Source: Bryobacteraceae bacterium (GTDB lineage: Bacteria; Acidobacteriota; Terriglobia; Bryobacterales; Bryobacteraceae). Taken from it: a stretch of DNA of 5,219 nucleotides. The stretch is from NCBI GenBank assembly GCA_025929455.1, contig JAICMB010000286.1, forward strand, positions 1 to 5,219. Direction: 5' to 3'. The position numbers were made by a program, and so were the translations under genes. Below are positions 1-5,219 of this stretch, piece after piece; position 1 is the stretch's first letter, and every line of letters starts with the position of its first letter. Below the pieces are notes generated by a model. It saw nothing but the letters and a program-made list of their open reading frames with translations, was not told where the DNA came from and did no database searches.

Positions 1-83
1 GCGTGCGCGCACGCACGAGGGCCGGAAATGCGTCAAGGGGCGGAACAGAATCACTGTCACGGACATCTAACGCTGTAGGTAAG

Positions 84-113
84 TTGCCTCGCAGGCGGGC
101 ACTCGGCTATACT
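84..113 (+). promoter_or_regulatory. Candidate sigma-70-type promoter for the TPR protein gene
   Basis: A TTGCCT box at 84-89 and a TATACT box at 108-113 are separated by 18 bases. This is a fair match to the bacterial housekeeping promoter. Transcription would begin near 120 and leave a leader of about 175 bases before the GTG start at 296. The call rests on motif spacing only; acidobacterial promoters are poorly characterised, and no other pair in 1-295 fits as well. Confidence 0.4.
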
Positions 114-153
114 CCGCATTACGTTGAGTTTTCAGGCCGGAGCGTTCGTCTGA

Positions 154-244
154 GGCGCGGCGGGTGAAGGAGCCGCGTCCGGTGCGCTGCGTTCTGCCGT
201 TTTGCAGCCGTAGCCGCGGGCGTGTCATTTTTTAGACAGCGGCT
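154..244 (+). other. Structured 5' leader with two hairpins
   Basis: The stretch 1-295 has no gene I can support. Within the presumed leader, 154-161 (GGCGCGGC) can pair with 172-179 (GCCGCGTC), giving eight pairs around a ten-base purine-rich loop. Further on, 212-217 (AGCCGC) pairs with 239-244 (GCGGCT), and inside that arm 223-226 (TGTC) pairs with 235-238 (GACA) around the A/T loop ATTTTTTA. I do not recognise a known riboswitch or thermometer class. The hairpins could influence stability or translation of the downstream gene, or be incidental in GC-rich DNA. Confidence 0.3.
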
Positions 245-295
245 CGCGTTCGCAGTTAGCCGTTGACATAATAGTTGATTTACGGGAGGCATGTA

Positions 296-1693
296 GTGCT
301 GATAACCCCATCGAGACTTTTGCTGGCGATGATCGCGGCCGGCGCGCTGGCGATGATGCCGGCGGCGGGCTTGGCGCAGGAGCCGAGCAGTACGCAGGGC
401 AATGCGCAGAGCTCCGGGAACAATACGAACGCGGGCGGTTCGGCGACCACCAATACGGGTCAGAAGAACTGGAAGGATCGTGCGGAGTACGATCTGTATG
501 ACTCGATCACGAAAGACACCAATCCGCAAACGCGGTTGCAGAAGCTGAACGAGTGGAAGCAGAAGTATGGAGAGTCGCAGTTCGCCGACGTCCGGCGGGA
601 TCTTTTCCTGACCACTTACGCGGCGCTGAACCAGGTTCAGAATACGCTGAACATGGCCAAAGAAATTTTGGCCGCCGATCCGAACAATTTCACGGCGCTC
701 TACTACACCACCTGGCTCAGCCCGCTTCTACCGGGAATTACGGGGCAGGCGGCTACACCCGACCAATTGGCGGCGGCCGAGCATAGCGCCAACGCGCTGT
801 TGAACGGCGGACTCGATAAACAGTTCGCTCCCGACAAGAAGCCGAAGACCATGTCCGATGCGGACTGGCACAAGGCCCGTACCGACGTGGAGGCGATCGC
901 GCACACTACGCTGGGCTGGGTTGACATGCAGCAGCAGAAGAACGAGCAGGCCGAAGCCGAATTCCAGAAGAGCCTCAGCCTGAACCCCAACAACGGCCAG
1001 GTGGCGTACTGGATGGGGCAGGTGATCGTGGCGGAGAAGAAGCCAGAGCGGCGGCCTGTCGCGTACTACTATTTCGCGCGTGCGGCGGCATACGACGGCC
1101 AGGGTTCGCTGGCGCCCGCGGGACGTAAGCAGGTGCAGGATTATCTGACGCAGGCCTACACCGCGTACCACGGCAGCAAGGATGGTCTCGATCAGCTTCT
1201 CGCGCAGGCGAAGAACAATCCGACGCCGCCGGCCAATTTCACGATCGTGAGCGCGCGTGAGATCGCCGAGCAGAAAGTGCAGCAGGAGAACGCGTTCGCG
1301 CAGCAACATCCGGAACTAGCCCTTTGGAAGAACATTAAAACGGAGCTGACCGGACCGAATGGCCAGCAGTATTTCGACTCGAGCATGAAAGGCGCGCTAC
1401 TGCCGGAATTGAAGGGCAAGGTAGTTTCGATTTCGCCGGCAACGCGGCCCAAAACCGTTGTCATGGCGCTCGAAGACGGGACGACACCGGATGCCACGCT
1501 GACGTTCGAAACCGCACTTCCCGGAAAAGTTGACCCGGGAACTGAACTGGCCTTCCGCGGTATTCCGCAGAGCTACACGGCGAGCCCGTTTATGGTGACG
1601 TTCGCTGTCGACAAGAAAGACCTGAAAGGCTGGCCGGAACCGGCCCCGGTGCGCCGCCGGGCGCCTGCCCACCGGAGCACACGGCACAAATAA
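296..1693 (+). CDS. Exported tetratricopeptide-repeat protein, function unknown
   Basis: This encodes 465 residues from a GTG start at 296. That start is preferred because GGGAGG at 284-289 sits six bases upstream and because the protein then begins with a clean Sec signal peptide: a short n-region with R7, a hydrophobic core over residues 8-21, and a probable cleavage after A27 (GLA/QEP). An S/N/G/T/Q-rich spacer follows to about residue 58. TPR-like helix pairs lie near 103-141 (ending in an ADPNN turn) and 203-236 (LNPNN turn), with a further helix pair to about 265. Residues 372-445 look beta-rich (LKGKVVSI at its start, later GTELAFRGIP), and the tail is basic (RRRAPAHRSTRHK). TPRs usually mediate protein contacts, so a periplasmic or envelope scaffold is plausible, but the partner is unknown. 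It appears monocistronic, bounded by its own promoter and a strong terminator. Exported TPR proteins of this architecture are common in Acidobacteria (recalled, not searched). Confidence 0.9.
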   Translation: MLITPSRLLLAMIAAGALAMMPAAGLAQEPSSTQGNAQSSGNNTNAGGSATTNTGQKNWKDRAEYDLYDSITKDTNPQTRLQKLNEWKQKYGESQFADVRRDLFLTTYAALNQVQNTLNMAKEILAADPNNFTALYYTTWLSPLLPGITGQAATPDQLAAAEHSANALLNGGLDKQFAPDKKPKTMSDADWHKARTDVEAIAHTTLGWVDMQQQKNEQAEAEFQKSLSLNPNNGQVAYWMGQVIVAEKKPERRPVAYYYFARAAAYDGQGSLAPAGRKQVQDYLTQAYTAYHGSKDGLDQLLAQAKNNPTPPANFTIVSAREIAEQKVQQENAFAQQHPELALWKNIKTELTGPNGQQYFDSSMKGALLPELKGKVVSISPATRPKTVVMALEDGTTPDATLTFETALPGKVDPGTELAFRGIPQSYTASPFMVTFAVDKKDLKGWPEPAPVRRRAPAHRSTRHK

Positions 1694-1710
1694 CCGGCTC
1701 GCATAATCTT

Positions 1711-1754
1711 AAGCCGGATGTGGTCCACAAAGGGCCGCATCCGGCTTTTGTTTT
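1711..1754 (+). terminator. Strong intrinsic terminator
   Basis: Bases 1711-1726 pair with 1732-1747 in an uninterrupted 16-pair stem containing two G-U pairs, closed by the five-base loop ACAAA (1727-1731). The run TTTTGTTTT follows at 1746-1754. It lies 17 bases after the TPR gene stop and should end that transcript, separating it from the GIY-YIG gene. Confidence 0.9.
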
Positions 1755-1759
1755 GGCGT

Positions 1760-2091
<332 letters not shown>

Positions 2092-2115
2092 AAATTCCGA
2101 GTACGGTTGGCGGCC

Positions 2116-2139
2116 AGAGCATATCAGTGCTTTTGTTTT
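2116..2139 (+). terminator. Weak candidate intrinsic terminator after the GIY-YIG gene
   Basis: AGAGCA at 2116-2121 can pair with TGCTTT at 2128-2133 (six pairs, one G-U) around TATCAG, and TTTTGTTTT overlaps and follows at 2131-2139. The stem is short and A/T-rich, so its strength is doubtful. Its position 24 bases after the stop codon, and just before the convergent gene's end, fits a terminator. Confidence 0.35.
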
Positions 2140-2150
2140 ATGTGCGGTCC

Positions 2151-2366
2151 TCAAACCCGGTGCGCATGGAACGGAGATGCCTGCGCAAGAGCAAGGCTGT
2201 ACACGACCCTCTCGAATACGTTCATGGGAGCGTTGGTGTTCGCAACGGTGCGATAAGATTCGATGAACCGGTGGACCGGGCAAGCGATCCCAAGGCGCGG
2301 GTCACCGGCGGAGACAAGCAGGAGCAGGAGAACTCCGAAGCCGAATTTTGTCCAATGCCGTCTCAT
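2151..2366 (-). CDS. Probable small exported protein, function unknown
   Basis: This is a 71-residue reading frame from an ATG at 2366. The N-terminus resembles a Sec signal peptide: basic start (MRRHWTK), hydrophobic stretch FGFGVLLLLLVSA (residues 8-20), and a possible cleavage after A20 or before C29. The residues before C29 (LGIA) are not a good lipobox. The mature part (CPVHRFIESY, then NTNAPMNVFERVVYSLALA) looks like one or two amphipathic helices, and G/C dominates its third codon positions. It starts 45 bases after the stop of the DUF151 gene on the same strand, so it may be the last gene of that transcript. The upstream bases (TTTCCAGGC before the ATG) offer only a weak ribosome site. 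I do not recognise the family. A plus-strand frame over the same bases looks far less like protein. Confidence 0.5.
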   Translation of the reverse strand: MRRHWTKFGFGVLLLLLVSAGDPRLGIACPVHRFIESYRTVANTNAPMNVFERVVYSLALAQASPFHAHRV

Positions 2367-2409
2367 GCCTGGAAAGACGACGGCAGATGCAAAAGGTTAG
2401 GGCTCCGAT

Positions 2410-2426
2410 CGTTACATTTTGTAACG
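2410..2426. repeat. Perfect inverted repeat spanning the DUF151 gene stop codon
   Basis: CGTTACA and TGTAACG are perfect seven-base arms around the spacer TTT. The repeat overlaps the last two codons and the stop of the minus-strand gene. It could fold at the 3' end of that reading frame or be a dyad for a DNA-binding protein. No U-run follows directly on the minus strand, so it is not a normal terminator. Confidence 0.5.
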
Positions 2427-2900
2427 GCCGAGGTCCTCGTCGCCTAAGCCTTCGAGCCAGCGGCGGAGCTCTTCGTTGTTGCCCATTTTTTCGGAAACGG
2501 CGTTCGACATCTTAGAGCTCTTCAGTACCGCATCGTCGACGTAGATGGGGCAATCGAGCCGCAGTGCGAGCGCGAGCGCGTCGCTCGGGCGCGAATCCAC
2601 GCTGATTATTTCGCCGTTGCGCTCCAGCCAGATGACGGCGTAAAAGGTGTCTTCCTTCAACTCGCTCACAACGACTTTGCGCATCGTGGTTCCGAGCCCG
2701 AGCAGCAGGATCTTGATGAGATCGTGTGTCATGGGCCGCGGCGTGGTAACTTTTTCGATTTCGAGCGCGATGGCGTTTGCCTCGTAAATGCCGACCCAGA
2801 TCGGGAGAATCCCGCTGCCGTTTATGTCCTTGAGGACGACAATCGGCATATTGGTCGCCGGGTCCATCATGAGACCCCGAATTTTCATTTCGACTTCCAT
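2412..2900 (-). CDS. Bifunctional nuclease family protein (DUF151)
   Basis: This encodes 162 residues and matches the DUF151 family throughout. Residues 31-45 (ILPIWVG then EANAIAL), 53-61 (TPRPMTHDL), about 73-93 (the core strand pair with YAVIWL) and 102-114 (DSRPSDALALALR, then CPIYVDD) are the family's conserved blocks. Plant members were reported to have RNase and DNase activity and to act in basal defence. A bacterial member from Thermotoga has a solved structure, but a cellular role in bacteria is not settled. The tail (EELRRWLEGLGDEDLGRYKM) resembles the short C-terminus of compact members, with no UVR motif. ATG 2900 is supported by AAGGGG at 2907-2912, six bases upstream; MKI at residue 5 is an alternative start. 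It lies 71 bases after the miaB stop, with no convincing promoter between, so cotranscription is likely. Confidence 0.92.
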   Translation of the reverse strand: MEVEMKIRGLMMDPATNMPIVVLKDINGSGILPIWVGIYEANAIALEIEKVTTPRPMTHDLIKILLLGLGTTMRKVVVSELKEDTFYAVIWLERNGEIISVDSRPSDALALALRLDCPIYVDDAVLKSSKMSNAVSEKMGNNEELRRWLEGLGDEDLGRYKM

Positions 2901-2912
2901 CGTGTGCCCCTT

Positions 2913-2932
2913 GCGCCATCTCCCTGTGGCGC
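2913..2932 (-). repeat. Intercistronic hairpin upstream of the DUF151 gene
   Basis: GCGCCA at 2913-2918 and TGGCGC at 2927-2932 form a perfect six-pair stem. On the minus-strand message the loop is CAGGGAGA, and the stem base directly adjoins the AAGGGG ribosome site of the DUF151 gene. It may tune translation or processing between miaB and that gene. There is no adjacent U-run on the transcribed strand, so it is not a terminator for miaB. Confidence 0.4.
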
Positions 2933-2971
2933 TATTTTCAATGGTAGCGCGTATGCACGCGGGCGGCCCGG

Positions 2972-4279
2972 CTAAATAATGGCTTCGCCCGCGAGAGAGT
3001 TGGCCCCGGCGCGCGTCACTCGCACATTGAAGTATTCACCAACGCCAGGACTGCCGGGGTGCGTGAAGTTAAGAGTGCGGTTCTGCGGCGTCCGGCCGAT
3101 CCATTGCCCCGTGGCTTTGTTGAAACCTTCTACCATGGCCTCTTCGGCGGCGCCGACCAGCGCGGCGTTGCGCCGTATTTGGATCTGGCGCTGGTGCTCC
3201 TGCAGGATCGCAAGGCGGCGGCCCTTTTCCTCTTCCGGTAGATGCTCCTCGAGCGCCAGCGCCGAGGTATTGGGGCGCTTCGAGTATTTGAAGCTGAACA
3301 GCGAATCGTATTCGACCTGGTCGAGGAGATCGATCGTCTGCTCGAAATCGCGCTCTGTTTCGCCCGGAAAGCCGACGATGATATCGGTCGTGATCGAGAT
3401 GTTGCGGCGCGCGTTCTTCATCCACTCGATGCAGCGCATATACGCGTCACGCGTGTACAGGCGCTGCATGCGCGCGAGCACCGTATCGGAGCCGCTCTGC
3501 ACGGGCAGGTGCACGTGATTACATAGCACCGGGTTATCCTCGATGGCATCGACGATCTCCTTCACGAAGTCGCGCGGATGTGATGTTGTGAAGCGGACGC
3601 GCCGAATGCCGTTCACCTCTCCAACCGCTCGCAGCAGGCGCGCGAAATCCCATGCTGCGGGCGAGGGGTCGCGGTAGCTGTTTACGTTTTGACCAAGAAG
3701 CTGAATCTCGGTGTAGCCCATCTGTGCCACTTCGCGCGCCTCTCGGAGAACGCTCTCGCTGGTGCGGCTGCGCTCGGGGCCGCGCGTGAACGGGACGACG
3801 CAGTAAGCGCAGCTCTTGTCGCAGCCTTCGATGATCGTGATGTAGGCGCGATGCGGATTGTCGCGGCGCGTGAAGGGCGTGTCGAACGTTTCGTCCGTAT
3901 TCAAGTCGAGCCCGGTCACGCGGCGGTTTCCGGCCTCAAGCTGCACCAGCATCTGAGGGAGCTTAGTATAACTGGCGGAACCCGCGACCAGGCTCACGTG
4001 CGGCGCGCGCTCGAAAATCTTTTCGCCTTCCTGCTGCGCTACGCAGCCGATCACCGCGAACGTTTTGCCCTTCCCGCTCTCTTTTTTGAATTGCTGCAGA
4101 CGGCTGAACACCTTCTGCTCGGCTTTATCGCGAATACTGCAGGTGTTGTACAGAACCAGGTCGGCGTCTTCAGGTTTATCGACCTGCTTGTAGCCCTCGG
4201 CGAGGAGCGTGCCAGTGACCTTTTCCGAGTCGTGGACGTTCATCTGGCAGCCGAACGTCTCGATGTAGAACGTCTTCAT
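2972..4279 (-). CDS. miaB: tRNA-2-methylthio-N6-dimethylallyladenosine synthase MiaB
   Basis: MiaB is a cytosolic radical-SAM enzyme that adds a methylthio group to i6A at position 37 of tRNAs reading codons that start with U, giving ms2i6A. The 435-residue product has normal length and full domain order. The N-terminal methylthiotransferase domain has three Cys at C11 (FGCQMN), C47 (NTCSIR) and C79 (GCVAQ), which hold the auxiliary 4Fe-4S cluster. The radical-SAM core has the CxxxCxxC motif at C153, C157 and C160 (GCDKSCAYC), then PFTRGPERSR, LLGQNVNSY, HLPVQSGSD and DIIVGFPGET. The C-terminal TRAM domain runs from about 375. The FGCQMN...NTCSIRDKAEQK signature and the clear i6A-type motifs favour MiaB over RimO or MtaB. 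ATG 4279 begins directly at the conserved MKTFYIETFG. No ribosome site precedes it: the bases before the ATG are C-rich. A 12-codon frame with a good site ends on this start (4276-4314), suggesting coupled translation. TACAAT at 4302-4297 is an alternative -10 box without a clear -35. Confidence 0.97.
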   Translation of the reverse strand: MKTFYIETFGCQMNVHDSEKVTGTLLAEGYKQVDKPEDADLVLYNTCSIRDKAEQKVFSRLQQFKKESGKGKTFAVIGCVAQQEGEKIFERAPHVSLVAGSASYTKLPQMLVQLEAGNRRVTGLDLNTDETFDTPFTRRDNPHRAYITIIEGCDKSCAYCVVPFTRGPERSRTSESVLREAREVAQMGYTEIQLLGQNVNSYRDPSPAAWDFARLLRAVGEVNGIRRVRFTTSHPRDFVKEIVDAIEDNPVLCNHVHLPVQSGSDTVLARMQRLYTRDAYMRCIEWMKNARRNISITTDIIVGFPGETERDFEQTIDLLDQVEYDSLFSFKYSKRPNTSALALEEHLPEEEKGRRLAILQEHQRQIQIRRNAALVGAAEEAMVEGFNKATGQWIGRTPQNRTLNFTHPGSPGVGEYFNVRVTRAGANSLAGEAII

Positions 4280-4314
4280 GGGGGCGGGACGATTCTATTG
4301 TAGCGTCGAGCCAT
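4276..4314 (-). CDS. Possible 12-residue leader peptide overlapping the miaB start
   Basis: ATG at 4314 opens a 12-codon frame, MARRYNRIVPPP, ending at TGA 4278-4276. The stop shares the bases ATGA with the miaB start at 4279. AAGGAG at 4324-4319 lies four bases before the ATG and is the best ribosome site in the whole rsfS-miaB gap, whereas miaB itself has none. The three C-terminal prolines are a known slow spot for ribosomes without EF-P. I infer a leader peptide that loads ribosomes onto miaB by re-initiation. Such short frames also arise by chance, and a second frame starting at 4333 uses no good ribosome site. Confidence 0.35.
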   Translation of the reverse strand: MARRYNRIVPPP

Positions 4315-4463
4315 CCAGCTCCTTCCGTCGCATGGATCGCATACGCAACCCCTTCAACATGCAGCACCAGGATCTGGCGGTCGAGCGGCGGGAGATCGCG
4401 GATGACATCGTGCGCGGCGTGGTGCCGGGCGGCGCCGTACGCGAGGCTTATAGCACCTACCTG

Positions 4464-4781
4464 CTAAGCCGCCGGAATCGCTACTTCTTTCGCATGCCGC
4501 CAGAGGCGATCGAGATCGTAGTACTCGCGTGCCTTCTCGGCGAAGATGTGGATCAGAAAATCGCCGTAGTCGGCCAGAATCCATTCCGCATTCTCGTATC
4601 CCTCGACGCTATTCGGCTTCTCGCCGACGGCCACGAGCTGCTTGCCGATTTCGTCGCTGATGGCCTGAATCTGGCGCGGGTTGGTGCCGGAGCAGATCAC
4701 GAAATAATCGGCGAAAGACGTGATCGCGCGCAGATCGAGCACGCGTATGTTCACGGCCTTGCGCGATTCGGCCGCGCGCAC
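4464..4781 (-). CDS. rsfS: Ribosomal silencing factor RsfS
   Basis: RsfS (YbeB/DUF143, bacterial cousin of Iojap) binds large-subunit protein uL14 and blocks subunit joining when nutrients are short. Family blocks are clear: VLDLRAITSFADYFVICSGTN, RQIQAISDEIGKQL, VEGYENAEWILADYGDFLIHIF and YYDLDRLW near the end. From the GTG at 4781 the protein has 105 residues, but LDL falls at residues 15-17, about nine earlier than in the E. coli protein as I recall it. The same frame is open upstream to a TAA at 4886-4884, and the last part of that extension (PAWLVAV before RAAESRKA) looks like the family's missing first helix. No ATG, GTG or TTG occurs in the extension, and GTG 4781 has no good ribosome site. 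The true start may therefore be non-standard (for example CTG 4865, or ATC 4877 eight bases after GAGGT at 4890-4886), or a base may be wrong. The C-terminus is normal. It lies upstream of miaB, 184 bases away, and diverges from the gene at 4924. Confidence 0.93.
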   Translation of the reverse strand: MRAAESRKAVNIRVLDLRAITSFADYFVICSGTNPRQIQAISDEIGKQLVAVGEKPNSVEGYENAEWILADYGDFLIHIFAEKAREYYDLDRLWRHAKEVAIPAA

Positions 4782-4885
4782 GGCAACCAGCCAGGCCGGC
4801 GTTGCGTTCTCTGGATTTTGAGGGGTGGGGGTTGACGAAGTTTTACTCTTGCCGGCGAAGTCCAGAACGTTCGAGATGCGGATTT

Positions 4886-4903
4886 ACCTCTACCCCGATG
4901 ATA
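4886..4903 (-). promoter_or_regulatory. Candidate -10 box and ribosome site upstream of rsfS
   Basis: On the minus strand TATCAT (4903-4898) resembles a -10 box, and GAGGT (4890-4886) follows, resembling a ribosome site. If both work, the rsfS message would begin near the ribosome site and translation would start just inside the TAA at 4886-4884, well upstream of GTG 4781. No clear -35 box is visible, so this is tentative. Confidence 0.25.
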
Positions 4904-4923
4904 CACTGGAAAAGTAGCCCGAA

Positions 4924-5219
4924 ATGCGTCATTCCGCCATTTTTTCGGTTGCTGTTTTAGCCGCCGCGGTGAGCGCCGTGCCTGTGCGCGCCGCTGACGT
5001 GGGGCAGATGGCGCCTCCGACCGCCGCCGCCGTAGCGGAGGAAGCCGCCGCCAAGCAGGCCGTGCAACTGGCGACCGAGAAAGTCCAACGCATCGAGCAA
5101 CTGGTCGGCTCCGGAGCGCTGCCGCGTATGCGTCTGATTGAAGCGCAGCAGGACCTCGCGGACGCGCAGGACGACGTCGTCCTCGACCGCACCCTTTATA
5201 GCCCGGTCGCCGCCATGAC
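4924..5219 (+). CDS. Exported helix-rich protein, N-terminal part only
   Basis: The frame runs open from ATG 4924 past the window edge; 98 codons are visible. Residues 1-23 form a Sec signal peptide (MRHSAIFSVAVLAAAVSA then VPVRA, cleavage likely before ADV). From about residue 34 the sequence is Ala/Glu/Gln-rich and strongly helical, probably coiled-coil: AEEAAAKQAVQLATEKVQRIEQL, then VGSGALPRMRLIEAQQDLADAQDD. The pattern of a long helix, a short GAL/P turn and a second helix resembles the hairpins of periplasmic adaptor proteins (HlyD/MFP type) or outer-membrane efflux proteins. That is a resemblance only; the function would depend on the missing part. GGAAAAG at 4908-4914 is a mediocre ribosome site nine bases before the ATG. 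The gene diverges from rsfS, sharing the 142-base gap 4782-4923; no clear promoter for it is visible there. Confidence 0.75.
   Translation, partial: MRHSAIFSVAVLAAAVSAVPVRAADVGQMAPPTAAAVAEEAAAKQAVQLATEKVQRIEQLVGSGALPRMRLIEAQQDLADAQDDVVLDRTLYSPVAAM

Noticed and set aside
1..14. Perfect 14-base palindrome GCGTGCGCGCACGC at the window edge.
   Set aside because: It is a simple alternating GC-type string at the cut edge of the window, with no gene context to the left; likely compositional.
263..268. Perfect TTGACA box just before the TPR gene.
   Set aside because: The -10 position 16-18 bases downstream falls on the ribosome site and start (GAGGCA), with no match, so a promoter here would not work.
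275..277. TTG start giving a TPR protein seven residues longer.
   Set aside because: The extra residues come before the ribosome site GGGAGG and disturb the signal peptide; GTG 296 fits both.
119..529. Minus-strand frame of 136 codons across the TPR gene start.
   Set aside because: It is very Arg-rich, the usual shadow of a GC-rich gene, and covers the well-supported signal peptide region on the other strand.
4176..4463. The rsfS frame stays open after its TAG stop for about 95 codons, into miaB, suggesting stop readthrough.
   Set aside because: RsfS already has a complete family C-terminus (YYDLDRLW plus a short tail) and the extension overlaps miaB out of frame without a recognisable domain; open frames of this length are common in GC-rich DNA.
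4278..4835. Long plus-strand frame (185 codons) opposite miaB's upstream region and rsfS.
   Set aside because: It is antisense to the unmistakable RsfS frame and starts inside the miaB leader; high third-position GC on the opposite strand explains its openness.

Overview
The window looks like chromosomal DNA of a high-GC Gram-negative bacterium, probably an acidobacterium of the Solibacter/Bryobacterales kind. That placement is inferred from the style of the proteins (an exported TPR protein with an S/N/G/T-rich spacer, a DUF151 nuclease and a MiaB of that type) and from a GC content near 62% counted on sampled miaB lines. No database search was possible. There are no rRNA or tRNA genes, CRISPR arrays, transposases or prophage genes.

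Layout. Positions 1-295 hold a candidate sigma-70-type promoter and a long, hairpin-rich leader. The leader precedes an exported TPR protein (296-1693, +, GTG start), which ends in a strong intrinsic terminator (1711-1754). Directly after it, with its own extended -10 box, is a small standalone GIY-YIG nuclease-domain protein (1807-2091, +). This gene is clearly poorer in GC (about 49% by hand count) than its surroundings. An 11-base direct repeat flanks it, part of the terminator U-tracts. Facing it on the minus strand is a likely small exported protein of unknown function (2151-2366).

The remaining minus-strand genes run leftward in the order rsfS (4464-4781), miaB (2972-4279), a DUF151 bifunctional-nuclease-family gene (2412-2900) and then the small exported protein. 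RsfS blocks subunit joining on idle ribosomes and MiaB methylthiolates tRNA position A37, so this side is largely translation housekeeping. At the right edge a divergent plus-strand gene (4924 to beyond 5219) encodes an exported, helix-rich protein cut off by the window.

Most worth a second look: a possible 12-codon leader peptide ending in three prolines whose stop overlaps the miaB start; the rsfS frame, which carries family-like sequence upstream of its only conventional start codon; and the low-GC GIY-YIG gene, which lacks the usual catalytic arginine. I found no convincing new multi-gene system. The genes are mostly conserved housekeeping functions plus a few lineage-specific unknowns.
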